The position numbers and the translations under genes were made by a program. The notes under the pieces were generated by a model. The model was not told where the DNA came from. It ran no database searches and was given only the letters and a program-made list of their open reading frames with translations. A DNA stretch of 7,868 nt, taken from assembly GCA_013813955.1 (NCBI GenBank), contig JACCQW010000292.1:1-7868 (forward strand), given 5' to 3'. Numbering within the stretch: the first letter of the stretch is position 1; the number at the start of each line of letters is the position of its first letter. This DNA comes from Solirubrobacterales bacterium. GTDB lineage: Bacteria > Actinomycetota > Thermoleophilia > Solirubrobacterales > Solirubrobacteraceae. Positions 1-5,804 of the stretch are shown in pieces.

Positions 1-230
1 ACCATCAGGTCCGCGCCGCGCAGCGCGTCGGCGCCGGCCCGGTCGCCCACGCCGCCCAGGCGCAGGATCGGCTTCTCCTCGGTGCCCGATCGGCGCACGA
101 TCTCCCGCGTGGCGTCGCCGACGCGGACCTCGCCGCCCAGCGCCAGCAGCGCGGGCCGCGGCCGGGTGACGTGAAAGGAGCCGTCGAGCCCGTGCGGGCG
201 ACCGACGCGCCCGGCGTGCAGGAGCGACAT
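1..230 (-). CDS. rimM: Ribosome maturation factor RimM (N-terminal part, cut by window edge)
   Basis: RimM binds ribosomal protein S19 and helps assemble the 30S head and mature 16S rRNA in the cytoplasm. The first 76 codons are visible. The N-terminal beta-barrel signature GRVGRPHGLDG (residues 7-17) is followed by a strand and, near residues 54-75, by a segment of the type LGGVGDRAGADALRGADL. That matches the end of the RimM N-terminal domain, where the rule is D-R-x-x-A-E/D-x-L-R-G. The C-terminal PRC-barrel part lies outside the window. The ATG (230-228) shares its A with the TGA of the upstream KH-protein gene, giving TGATG, so translation is probably coupled. This order (rpsP, khpA, rimM) is the usual ribosome-maturation operon, in which trmD and rplS commonly follow. 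I am confident of the family; only the length is unknown. Confidence 0.93.
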   Translation of the reverse strand, partial: MSLLHAGRVGRPHGLDGSFHVTRPRPALLALGGEVRVGDATREIVRRSGTEEKPILRLGGVGDRAGADALRGADLM

Positions 231-463
231 CAGTCGACGATGTCGACGAGCACGCGGCAGCCTTCCTTGACCGCGGCGGCCTTGATCACGGTGCGCAGCG
301 CGTTGGCGGTGCGCCCGCCGCGGCCGATGACCTGGCCGTAGTCCTGCTCGCCGACGGCCAGCTCGAGCACGACGGTGCCGTCCTCCTCCTCGAAGCGCTC
401 CACGACCACCGCGCCCGGATCGTCGACCAGGGCCTTGGCGAGGTACTCGAGAAGCTCCTTCAC
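230..463 (-). CDS. khpA: KH-domain RNA-binding protein (KhpA/YlqC type)
   Basis: This 77-residue protein is a single KH domain. The RNA-contacting GxxG loop is VIGRGGRTANALRT, with GRGG at residues 47-50, followed by the expected helix and a terminal strand ending VDIVD. KhpA proteins bind RNA, often as a heterodimer with the Jag/KhpB protein, and affect cell-envelope and division genes in several Gram-positive bacteria; that role is known from the family and not seen here. The start is GTG at 463-461, which gives the canonical MKELLEYLAKALVDDP opening. No strong Shine-Dalgarno precedes it. It lies 16 bases after rpsP, and its TGA overlaps the rimM ATG by one base. Its place between rpsP and rimM is the normal one for this family. 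Confidence 0.95.
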   Translation of the reverse strand: MKELLEYLAKALVDDPGAVVVERFEEEDGTVVLELAVGEQDYGQVIGRGGRTANALRTVIKAAAVKEGCRVLVDIVD

Positions 464-479
464 CGGGGTGCCGGCGTGG

Positions 480-725
480 TCAGGAGGTGCGGGCCTGGAC
501 GCTCAGGAGCTTGCGCACCTGCGCCGTCGGCTGGGCGCCGCGGTCGAGCCAGTACTGCGCGCGCTCGGCATCGATCCTGATCGTCGACGGCTCGGTCTGC
601 GCGTTGTACTGGCCGATGGTCTCGATGACCCGGCCGTCACGCGGCGAGCGCTGGTCCGCGACGACGACGCGCCAGATCGGATCCTTCTTCCCGCCCACGC
701 GGGTGAGTCTGAGTCGAACAGCCAT
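480..725 (-). CDS. rpsP: 30S ribosomal protein S16
   Basis: This 81-residue protein has the standard S16 opening [24 protein letters not shown] and then [15 protein letters not shown]. These residues form the S16 beta-sheet core, which contacts 16S rRNA in the 30S body. The closing helix region reads [22 protein letters not shown], also typical. The length agrees with the short bacterial form and shows none of the long C-terminal tail seen in some actinobacteria. The ATG is at 725-723, 15 bases after the ffh stop. No clear Shine-Dalgarno is visible in that gap, so translation may depend on coupling with ffh or on a weak site. S16 is required for ordered assembly of the 30S subunit. Its place between ffh and khpA fits the conserved ffh-rpsP-khpA-rimM run. 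Confidence 0.98.
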   Translation of the reverse strand: MAVRLRLTRVGGKKDPIWRVVVADQRSPRDGRVIETIGQYNAQTEPSTIRIDAERAQYWLDRGAQPTAQVRKLLSVQARTS

Positions 726-740
726 AAGCGACGGTGGAGC

Positions 741-2075
741 CTATCGACCCTGGCGCATGAGCGCCTGGAGGTCGGGCATCTTCCCCCTGCCCATCTGCTT
801 CATGAGCTTCTGCATCTGGGCGAACTGCTTGACGAGCTGGTTGACCTGCTGGACCGAGGTGCCCGACCCGCGCGCGATCCGCAGCCGCCGCGAGCCCTTG
901 ATGAGATCGGGGCGCCGGCGCTCCAGCGCGGTCATCGACAGGACGATCGCCTCGATGCGGTCGATCTCGCGCTCGTCGACCTTGACGTTCTGCAGATCCG
1001 AGCCCGCGAGGCCCGGGATCATCCCCATGAGCGACTGCAGCGGCCCCATGCGGCGCATCATCTTCAGCTGGCTGAGGAAGTCGTCGAAGGTGAACTCGTT
1101 GCGCTTGAGCTTGCGCTCGAGCTCCTTGGCCTCGTCCTCGCCGAACTGGGCCTCGGCCTTCTCGATGAACGACAGGACGTCGCCCATCCCGAGGATCCGC
1201 TGGGCCATCCGATCCGGGTGGAAGCGCTCGAACTGGTCGAGCTTCTCGCCGGTGGAGGCGAACAGGATCGGCTTGCCGGTGACCGCCTTGACCGACAGCG
1301 CGGCGCCGCCGCGGGCATCGCCGTCGAGCTTGGACATCACAACGCCGTCGAAGGCGACTGCCTGCGAGAACTGCTCGGCGACGTTGACCGCGTCCTGGCC
1401 GGTCATCGCGTCGACGACGAGCAGCACGCTCGTGGGCCTGACCGCCTTGCGGATCGCGACGAGCTCGGCCATGAGCTTCTCGTCGACGTGCAGGCGCCCG
1501 GAGGTGTCGACGATCAGCACGTCCTTGCCGTCCTGCTTGGCGCGCTCCAGCGCCCAGCGCGCGATGTCCACCGGGTCGCGGTCGGTGCCCTGCTCGTAGA
1601 CCTCCGCATCGGCCTGCGCGCCGACCTTCATGAGCTGGTCGACCGCGGCGGGCCGATAGACGTCGCAGGCCGCCAGCCCCACCGAGGAGCCGTGCTCAGA
1701 CTTCAGGTGGCGGGCGAGCTTGGCCGTGGCCGTCGTCTTGCCCGAGCCCTGCAGACCGGCCATGAGGATCACGGTCGGCGGGCGCGGGGCGAAGGGCAGC
1801 CCGGCGCTCGAGCCGCCCATCAGCGCGGTGAGCTCCTCGCTGACGATCTTGACGACCTGCTGGCCGGGGTTCAGCCGGCCGAGCACGTCCGCGCCCAGGC
1901 AGCGCTCCTTGACGGTCTGCGTGAAGGACTTGACGACCTTGAAGTTGACGTCGGCCTCCAGCAGCGCCAGGCGGATCTCGCGCATCGCCTTGGCCACGTC
2001 GTCCTCGGTCAGCGTCCCGCGGGCGCGGACGTCGGAGAGGGCGGACTGTAGCTTCTCGGAGAGGGCGTCGAACAT
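741..2075 (-). CDS. ffh: Signal recognition particle GTPase Ffh (SRP54)
   Basis: This 444-residue protein binds SRP RNA and signal peptides as they leave the ribosome and delivers the complex to FtsY at the membrane. The N domain covers about residues 1-85. The NG GTPase motifs are G1 GLQGSGKTT (107-115), G2 DVYRPAAVDQL (138-148), G3 DTSGR (190-194), G4 SKLDG (248-252) and the closing STGEKLDQF loop (274-282). The M domain (about 328-432) is methionine-rich, with the finger region MMRRMGPLQSLMGMIPG and the RNA-binding helix-turn-helix SRRLRIARGSGTSVQQV (395-411). The length is slightly below the usual 450-500 because the C-terminal tail is short. G3 has Ser where most bacteria have Ala, and G4 has Ser for Thr; both changes are conservative. 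The ATG lies six bases after the methyltransferase stop. Confidence 0.98.
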   Translation of the reverse strand: MFDALSEKLQSALSDVRARGTLTEDDVAKAMREIRLALLEADVNFKVVKSFTQTVKERCLGADVLGRLNPGQQVVKIVSEELTALMGGSSAGLPFAPRPPTVILMAGLQGSGKTTATAKLARHLKSEHGSSVGLAACDVYRPAAVDQLMKVGAQADAEVYEQGTDRDPVDIARWALERAKQDGKDVLIVDTSGRLHVDEKLMAELVAIRKAVRPTSVLLVVDAMTGQDAVNVAEQFSQAVAFDGVVMSKLDGDARGGAALSVKAVTGKPILFASTGEKLDQFERFHPDRMAQRILGMGDVLSFIEKAEAQFGEDEAKELERKLKRNEFTFDDFLSQLKMMRRMGPLQSLMGMIPGLAGSDLQNVKVDEREIDRIEAIVLSMTALERRRPDLIKGSRRLRIARGSGTSVQQVNQLVKQFAQMQKLMKQMGRGKMPDLQALMRQGR

Positions 2076-2081
2076 GTGCGC

Positions 2082-2732
2082 CTACGCCCTGCGGATCAGC
2101 GTGAGCCCGTCGCGGACGGTCAGCATCACGCTGACCGTGCGCTCGTCGGCGGCGACGTGGTCGTTGAACGCGCGCAGGGCGAGCGTCGACCCGGAATCCT
2201 CGGCCGAGGCCTCCTCGGCGACCCGCCCGCTCCACAGCACGTTGTCGACGGCGATCAGCCCGTGGTCGGACAGCTTGGGCAGCACCGCCTCGTAGTAGTC
2301 GTGGTAGGCGGTCTTGTCCGCGTCGACGAAGACGAGGTCCAGCGGGCCGTCGAGGGCGGCGATCGTGTCGATGGCCGGGCCGCGGCGCACCTCGACGCGG
2401 TCGTCGAGGCCGGCGGCCGCGATGTGGCGCTCGGCCATGTCGGCGCGCTCGTCGTCGACCTCGCAGGTCACCAGCCGTGCCCCCTCGGGCAGCGCGCCGG
2501 CCATCGACAGCGCACCGTAGCCCGAGTACGTGCCGATCTCCAGGACGAGGCGGGGCCGGGCGAGGAACACGAGCGTCTCCAGCAGCCTGCCCTCGATCGC
2601 GCCGGTGAGCATCTGCGGCGAGCTCATCGTCTCCCGCGTCGCGCGGGCGAGCTCGGCGAGGTGCGCGGTCGGCGGCGTGGTGTGCGCCTCGGCATAGGCC
2701 TCGACGGCTCCGGGGACGAGCGTGAGGCTCAC
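2082..2732 (-). CDS. SAM-dependent O-methyltransferase, caffeoyl-CoA/catechol type (Methyltransf_3)
   Basis: This 216-residue soluble protein is predicted to transfer a methyl group from S-adenosylmethionine to a hydroxyl, probably of a catechol-like substrate, with a divalent metal. The SAM-binding motif I is VLEIGTYSGYGALSMA (63-78), followed by the acidic CEVDDE ribose-binding strand (90-95). The metal and catalytic residues of the family are in place: D137 and K140 in VFVDADK, and D163-N164 in AVDN, before LWSGRV. The length is typical of the bacterial family. I place the start at GTG 2732-2730, because it gives MSLTLVPGAVEAY and overlaps the SPFH stop as GTGA. The open frame runs on upstream, but only as a shadow of the SPFH gene. 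No Shine-Dalgarno is present, so translation probably restarts after SPFH termination. The substrate is unknown, and a link to SRP function is not evident. Confidence 0.92.
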   Translation of the reverse strand: MSLTLVPGAVEAYAEAHTTPPTAHLAELARATRETMSSPQMLTGAIEGRLLETLVFLARPRLVLEIGTYSGYGALSMAGALPEGARLVTCEVDDERADMAERHIAAAGLDDRVEVRRGPAIDTIAALDGPLDLVFVDADKTAYHDYYEAVLPKLSDHGLIAVDNVLWSGRVAEEASAEDSGSTLALRAFNDHVAADERTVSVMLTVRDGLTLIRRA

Positions 2733-3649
2733 GGCGCCTGGGGCGGGGGCGGCGCCTGGGGCGGGGGCGGCGCCGGGCGCCCGAGGCCGCCGATCGCTCC
2801 CCCGATGTTCCCGAGCGCCTGGCTGAACTCGCTGGGGATGACGAAGATCTTGTTGGCCTCGCCCTGGGCGAGCTTGGGCAGCATCTGCAGGTACTGATAG
2901 GAGAGCAGGCCCTGGTCGGGGTCGCCCGCGTGGATCGCCTTGAAGACGGTGTCGATCGCCTTGGCCTCGCCCTCGGCGCGCAGGATCGCCGCCGAGCGGG
3001 CGCCCTCGGCGCTGAGCACGGCGGCCTGCTTCTCCCCCTCGGCGTTGAGGATCTGCGACTGCTTGGAGCCCTCGGCGGTGAGGATCGCGGCGCGGCGGTC
3101 GCGCTCGGCGCGCATCTGCTTCTCCATCGCCTCCTGGATCGTGGCGGGCGGGTCGATCGCCTTGACCTCGACGCGGTTGACGCGGATGCCCCACCGACCG
3201 GTCGCCTCGTCGAGCACCGTGCGCAGCGCTGCGTTGATCGCGTCGCGGCTGGTGAGCGTCTCCTCCAGCGTCAGGCCGCCGATGACGTTGCGCAGCGTGG
3301 TGACCGTGAGCTGCTCGATCGCCTGCAGCGGGTTGGCGACCTCGTAGCTGACCGACTTGGCGTCGGTGATCGTGAAGTACAGGACGGAGTCGATCTGGAT
3401 GCCCACGTTGTCGCCGGTGATCACGCCCGCGGGCTTGAAGGTGACGACCTGCTCGCGCAGGTCGATGAGCGGGCGCACGCGGTCGATGAACGGGACCACG
3501 ATCCCCAGCCCGGGGGTCAGGGTGCGCTGGTAGCGCCCGAGGCGCTCCACGACGCCGGCGCGCGCCTGCGGGATGATGCGCACCGTTCGCGCGGCGAGAA
3601 ACAGCGCGAACAGGCCGAGCACGACGAGCACGATCAGTCCGGCTTCCAT
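2729..3649 (-). CDS. SPFH/band 7 membrane protein, stomatin/paraslipin type
   Basis: This 306-residue protein has one N-terminal hydrophobic segment (about 4-20) followed by the SPFH domain (about 22-180). The domain includes RIIPQARAGVVERLGRYQRTLTPGLGIVVPF and the conserved TVTTLRNVIGGLTLEETLTSRDAIN core. Then come four 11-residue repeats (187-230) that form the family's coiled coil, and the conserved IFVIPSEF near 268-275. Such proteins build large membrane-bound oligomers that organise lipid microdomains and modulate proteases and other membrane proteins. The last 15 residues are a Pro/Gln tail made by an 18-bp tandem repeat. The ATG (3649-3647) has a perfect AGGAGG five bases upstream, unusual in this window and a strong reason for this start. 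The gene follows an NfeD-like gene by 10 bases, the classic stomatin-NfeD pairing. Confidence 0.95.
   Translation of the reverse strand: MEAGLIVLVVLGLFALFLAARTVRIIPQARAGVVERLGRYQRTLTPGLGIVVPFIDRVRPLIDLREQVVTFKPAGVITGDNVGIQIDSVLYFTITDAKSVSYEVANPLQAIEQLTVTTLRNVIGGLTLEETLTSRDAINAALRTVLDEATGRWGIRVNRVEVKAIDPPATIQEAMEKQMRAERDRRAAILTAEGSKQSQILNAEGEKQAAVLSAEGARSAAILRAEGEAKAIDTVFKAIHAGDPDQGLLSYQYLQMLPKLAQGEANKIFVIPSEFSQALGNIGGAIGGLGRPAPPPPQAPPPPQAP
2733..2768. repeat. Two perfect 18-bp tandem copies encoding the Pro/Gln tail of the SPFH protein
   Basis: The plus-strand unit GGCGCCTGGGGCGGGGGC occurs at 2733-2750 and again at 2751-2768 without a mismatch, and a partial third GGCGCC follows. On the minus strand it encodes APPPPQ repeated at the C-terminus of the SPFH protein. 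The array lies directly before the overlapping GTG start of the methyltransferase. The unit is six codons, so changes in copy number keep the frame. Confidence 0.9.
2960..3091 (-). repeat. Four 11-residue coiled-coil repeats within the SPFH protein
   Basis: Residues 187-230 form four consecutive hendecads with the pattern A-x-I/V-L-x-A-E-G-x-x-x: AAILTAEGSKQ, SQILNAEGEKQ, AAVLSAEGARS and AAILRAEGEAK. Regular 11-residue spacing suits a right-handed or nearly straight coiled coil and is typical of the alanine/glutamate-rich region after the SPFH domain in stomatins and paraslipins. There the region drives oligomerisation. Confidence 0.85.
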
Positions 3650-3654
3650 CCCTA

Positions 3655-3660
3655 CCTCCT
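3655..3660 (-). promoter_or_regulatory. Strong Shine-Dalgarno AGGAGG for the SPFH gene
   Basis: AGGAGG at 3660-3655 (minus strand) lies five bases before the ATG at 3649. It begins with the last base of the NfeD stop codon (TGAGGAGG), so a ribosome ending NfeD stops on the SPFH ribosome-binding site. It is the only full consensus site I see in the window. Confidence 0.85.
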
Positions 3661-4094
3661 CATGTTTCGGTCACGAGCGCGGTCGCGCCCCGGATCTCGA
3701 CGACGTGGACGCGGCGGCCGACCTCGATGGTCGTGTCCTCGTCGAAGGCGCGCGCGGTCCAGGTCTCGCCGTCGAGCTTGACGCAGCCGGAGCCCTCGTC
3801 GTTGGCGATGCGCTCGGTGACCATCGCGGTGTGGCCGACCAGCGCGGCGGTCCCGGTGCGGATCTGCGCGGGCGTGTAGAGGTGGCGCCGCGCGATCGGC
3901 CGCACGAACCCCAGCAGCAGGCCGGAGCTGACCAGGAAGACCGCGACCGAGACGGCGCTGCCGGCCCCCGCCGCGTCGGCCAGCGCGCCCAGCAGGGCGC
4001 CCGCGGCGAACGGGGCCAGGAAGAAGCTCGTCGTCATGACCTCGCCGGCGGCGAGGACGACCGCGAGCAGGATCCACAGCACCCAGGCGTCCAT
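3660..4094 (-). CDS. NfeD-like membrane protein (short form, no protease domain)
   Basis: This 144-residue protein has an N-terminal hydrophobic region with about three membrane segments: roughly residues 4-18, 24-40 and 46-64. The second half (about 80-144) fits the NfeD OB-fold, with LVGHTAMVTERI, then GSGCVKLDGETWTARA and VGRRVHVVEIRGATALV at the end. The GxVxLDGExWxA stretch is the best diagnostic. The ClpP-class serine-protease domain of long NfeD proteins is absent, so this is the short (YuaF/NfeD1b-like) form. NfeD proteins are encoded next to stomatin/SPFH genes and are thought to act with them in the membrane; here SPFH follows 10 bases later. The ATG is at 4094-4092, 28 bases after ftsY, with no Shine-Dalgarno but with a TATAGT box eight bases upstream, so the transcript may be leaderless. 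Confidence 0.9.
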   Translation of the reverse strand: MDAWVLWILLAVVLAAGEVMTTSFFLAPFAAGALLGALADAAGAGSAVSVAVFLVSSGLLLGFVRPIARRHLYTPAQIRTGTAALVGHTAMVTERIANDEGSGCVKLDGETWTARAFDEDTTIEVGRRVHVVEIRGATALVTET

Positions 4095-4102
4095 CGCGTT
4101 GG

Positions 4103-4108
4103 ACTATA
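4103..4108 (-). promoter_or_regulatory. Candidate -10 box (TATAGT) for a leaderless nfeD-SPFH transcript
   Basis: The minus-strand hexamer TATAGT fits the actinobacterial TANNNT -10 consensus and is an AT-rich island in a very GC-rich gap. It ends eight bases before the nfeD ATG, so transcription would begin at or within about two bases of the start codon. I see no convincing -35 at 17-19 bases upstream, where the sequence is the end of ftsY. The nfeD start lacks a Shine-Dalgarno, which agrees with leaderless translation. This is an inference from one short motif. Confidence 0.45.
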
Positions 4109-4122
4109 GGCGGGAGGCGGGC

Positions 4123-5124
4123 TCAGCCCAGCAGGGCACGGGCGAAGTCCTCGGCGTCGAACGGGCGCAGGTCCTCGAGCGCCTCGCCGATCCCGATGAG
4201 CTTGACCGGGATGCCCAGCTCGCCGGCGATCGCGAGTGCGATGCCGCCCTTGGCCGTGCCGTCGAGCTTGGTCAGCACGATGCCGTCGACGGGGACCGCC
4301 TCGGAGAACAGCTTGGCCTGGCGCAGCCCGTTCTGGCCGGTGGTCGCGTCGATCGTGAGCAGCGTCTCGTGCGGGGCGCCGTCGAGCTGCTTGGCGATAA
4401 CGCGGCGCACCTTGGCCAGCTCGGCCATCAGGTCGTCCTGCGTGTGCAGGCGCCCGGCGGTGTCGACGATCACGACGTCGACCCCGCGCTCGCGCCCCTG
4501 CCTGACCGCCTCGAAGGCGACCGACCCCGGGTCAGAGCCCTCGGGCCCGCGAACGATCTCGCACCCCGCTCGTCCCGCCCACCCGGCGAGCTGCTCGACG
4601 GCGGCGGCGCGGAACGTGTCGGCCGCGCCGAGCAGGACGGTGAGCCCGAGTTCCTGGCGCAGGTGCCATGCGAGCTTGCCGATAGTCGTCGTCTTGCCGG
4701 TGCCGTTCACGCCGACCGCGAGGATCACGGTGGGCGCGGGGCGCACGTCGATGCGGTCCTCCCCGGTGCGGGCGATCTCGGCGAGCATCTCCCCCAGCCG
4801 GCGGCCGAGCGCCTCGCCGCCCTCGACCTCGCCCGAAGAGGCCTCCTGCTCGAGGCGCCCGACGACCTGCGCGGTCGTCGCCGCGCCGACGTCGGCCATG
4901 ATCAGCGCCTCCTCCAGGCGCTCCCAGGTCTCCTCGCCGACGTCCCCCTGCAGCAGCGTGGCGTGGATCTCGGCCCCCAGCGCCTCGCGGGTCTTCGACA
5001 GGTTCTCGCGCAGCCGCCGCAGGACGCCGCGGCGGCGCTCGGGCTCGTCGGGCGCGGCCTCGGCGGCGTCCGGCGCGGGGACGGCGCGGTCGGTGATGAA
5101 GAGGTCAGACCAGTCGCGGGCCAT
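4123..5124 (-). CDS. ftsY: SRP receptor GTPase FtsY
   Basis: FtsY is the membrane-associated receptor that pairs with Ffh through a composite GTPase site and hands ribosomes to the translocon. From the chosen ATG (5124-5122) it has 333 residues. The N-terminal 30 residues are acidic and Ala/Pro-rich, then a basic amphipathic stretch GVLRRLRENLSKTREALG (33-50) probably contacts the membrane. The N-domain helices reach about 125. The GTPase motifs are G1 GVNGTGKTT (138-146), G2 DTFRAAAVEQL (169-179), G3 DTAGR (221-225), G4 TKLDG (285-289) and G5 GIGEALEDL (311-319). The large acidic A domain of the enterobacterial protein is lacking, as is common in other bacteria. An in-frame ATG at 5148-5146 would add eight residues. 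I prefer 5124, because MARDWSDLF is a plausible opening and it avoids overlap with the plus-strand gene. Neither start has a Shine-Dalgarno. Confidence 0.96.
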   Translation of the reverse strand: MARDWSDLFITDRAVPAPDAAEAAPDEPERRRGVLRRLRENLSKTREALGAEIHATLLQGDVGEETWERLEEALIMADVGAATTAQVVGRLEQEASSGEVEGGEALGRRLGEMLAEIARTGEDRIDVRPAPTVILAVGVNGTGKTTTIGKLAWHLRQELGLTVLLGAADTFRAAAVEQLAGWAGRAGCEIVRGPEGSDPGSVAFEAVRQGRERGVDVVIVDTAGRLHTQDDLMAELAKVRRVIAKQLDGAPHETLLTIDATTGQNGLRQAKLFSEAVPVDGIVLTKLDGTAKGGIALAIAGELGIPVKLIGIGEALEDLRPFDAEDFARALLG

Positions 5125-5135
5125 GGCGGTGCGCG

Positions 5136-5141
5136 ACGATA
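5136..5141 (-). promoter_or_regulatory. Possible -10 box (TATCGT) for ftsY
   Basis: TATCGT at 5141-5136 on the minus strand matches TANNNT and ends 11 bases before the preferred ftsY ATG, which would give a leader of about five bases. It lies in the gap of about 20 bases between the divergent ftsY and GNAT starts. ftsY cannot easily be read from the smc side because a plus-strand gene lies between, so a local promoter is expected. No clear -35 is seen; the call is weak. Confidence 0.25.
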
Positions 5142-5146
5142 GCGCC

Positions 5147-5614
5147 ATGACCTCGCCCGGGCTGAACTTTCACCGCGAGCGCGCCGACGGGTTCCCGGGG
5201 CGCGACCTGCTGGCCGCGATGGTGGCCACCCTGGAGGAGCTGTACGCCGGGCGCGGGCGCCGGCCGGGGCCGGGCGCGACGCCGGCGGAGATGGCGCCGC
5301 CGGTGGGGGTGTTTCTCGTCGGCTACGACGACGAGCGCCCGGTGGCGTGCGGCGGCGTGCGGCGCCTGGAGCCGGGTGTGGCGGAGATCAAGCGGATGTA
5401 CGTCGTGCCCGACGCGCGCGGGCGCGGCATCGCGCGGGCGCTGCTGACCGCGCTGGAGGAGGCCGCACGGGAGCTCGGCTACGAGCGCGTGCGCCTGGAC
5501 ACCGGGCCGCGCCAGCCCCACGCCCGCGCGCTGTACGAGTCGGTCGGCTACACCGAGGTGCCCGACTACAACGCCAACCCGTACGCGGCGTTCTGGGGGG
5601 GGAAGGCGCTGTGA
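5147..5614 (+). CDS. GNAT-family N-acetyltransferase
   Basis: This 155-residue protein is a single GNAT domain, predicted to transfer acetyl from acetyl-CoA to an amine of unknown identity. Motif A, which binds the acetyl-CoA pyrophosphate, is MYVVPDARGRGIARALL (84-100) with the RxxGxA form R91-G94-A96. Strand beta-4 is ACGGVRRLEPGVAEIKRMYV. The C-terminal motif B region reads LDTGPRQPHARALYESVGYTEVPDYNANPYAAFWGGKAL, a common ending in one subgroup of small bacterial GNATs. The start is ATG 5147, though in-frame ATG 5123 and GTG 5129 are also possible; none has a Shine-Dalgarno. It is the only intact plus-strand gene in the window and is divergent from ftsY. Directly after its stop lies the remnant of a second, similar GNAT. 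Confidence 0.88.
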   Translation: MTSPGLNFHRERADGFPGRDLLAAMVATLEELYAGRGRRPGPGATPAEMAPPVGVFLVGYDDERPVACGGVRRLEPGVAEIKRMYVVPDARGRGIARALLTALEEAARELGYERVRLDTGPRQPHARALYESVGYTEVPDYNANPYAAFWGGKAL

Positions 5615-5623
5615 GGTGTGAGG
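5610..5623 (+). repeat. Perfect tandem heptamer (TGTGAGG x2) at the GNAT/GNAT-remnant junction
   Basis: TGTGAGG occupies 5610-5616 and again 5617-5623. The first copy contains the TGA stop of the intact GNAT gene. The second contains the TGA (5619-5621) that opens the reading frame of the decayed copy. The repeat ends where recognisable GNAT homology begins, so it marks or helped cause the deletion junction. A seven-base tandem pair could arise by chance, but its position at the breakpoint is notable. Confidence 0.7.
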
Positions 5624-5798
5624 GCGCAGATTCCTGGCGGACGCAGCGCGCGAGCTCGGCTACGAGCGCGTACGCCTGGACACCGGCGCACGCCAGCCGC
5701 ACGCCCGCACCCTGTACGAGTCGGCGGGCTGTGCGGTCATCCCCGACTACAACGCCAACCGCTTCTGCGTGTACTGGGGGGAGAAGCGGCTCCTGTAG
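5622..5798 (+). pseudogene. C-terminal remnant of a second GNAT acetyltransferase
   Basis: Read from GGG at 5622, this frame gives GRRFLADAARELGYERVRLD, then TGARQPHARTLYESAGCAV and IPDYNANRFCVYWGEKRLL, ending in TAG at 5796-5798. It aligns without gaps to the last 57 or so residues of the intact GNAT just upstream. The two copies share a 20-bp identical block (5471-5490 and 5652-5671) and are nearly identical through the TGxRQPHARxLYES region, but diverge in the last 25 residues. The N-terminal two thirds, including most of the acetyl-CoA-binding motif, are missing. The frame is closed upstream by TGA 5619-5621 and has no plausible start codon before the homology, so it is unlikely to be translated. 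It was probably a tandem paralogue that lost its 5' part. It could also be a fragment exchanged by gene conversion. Confidence 0.85.
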
Positions 5799-5804
5799 GC
5801 CAAC

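Noticed and set aside
375..2051. Long plus-strand open frame of 558 codons across khpA, rpsP and ffh
   Set aside because: It lies antisense to three clearly recognisable genes, and its translation is Leu/Arg/Asp-rich low complexity with no domain. Such frames are usual shadows in very GC-rich DNA.
2733..3194. Upstream extension of the O-methyltransferase frame through the SPFH gene
   Set aside because: The extra part is Arg/Gly/Pro-rich shadow translation of the SPFH gene in another frame. The methyltransferase begins at the GTG overlapping the SPFH stop.
741..5124. Similarity of ffh and ftsY as a recent tandem duplication
   Set aside because: The two share only the ancient NG GTPase fold. 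Their motifs, N-termini and the Ffh M domain differ as in all bacteria.
4196..5146. Long plus-strand frame leading into the GNAT gene
   Set aside because: It is antisense to ftsY and Ser/Arg/Pro-rich. Only the part from 5147 on shows a GNAT domain.
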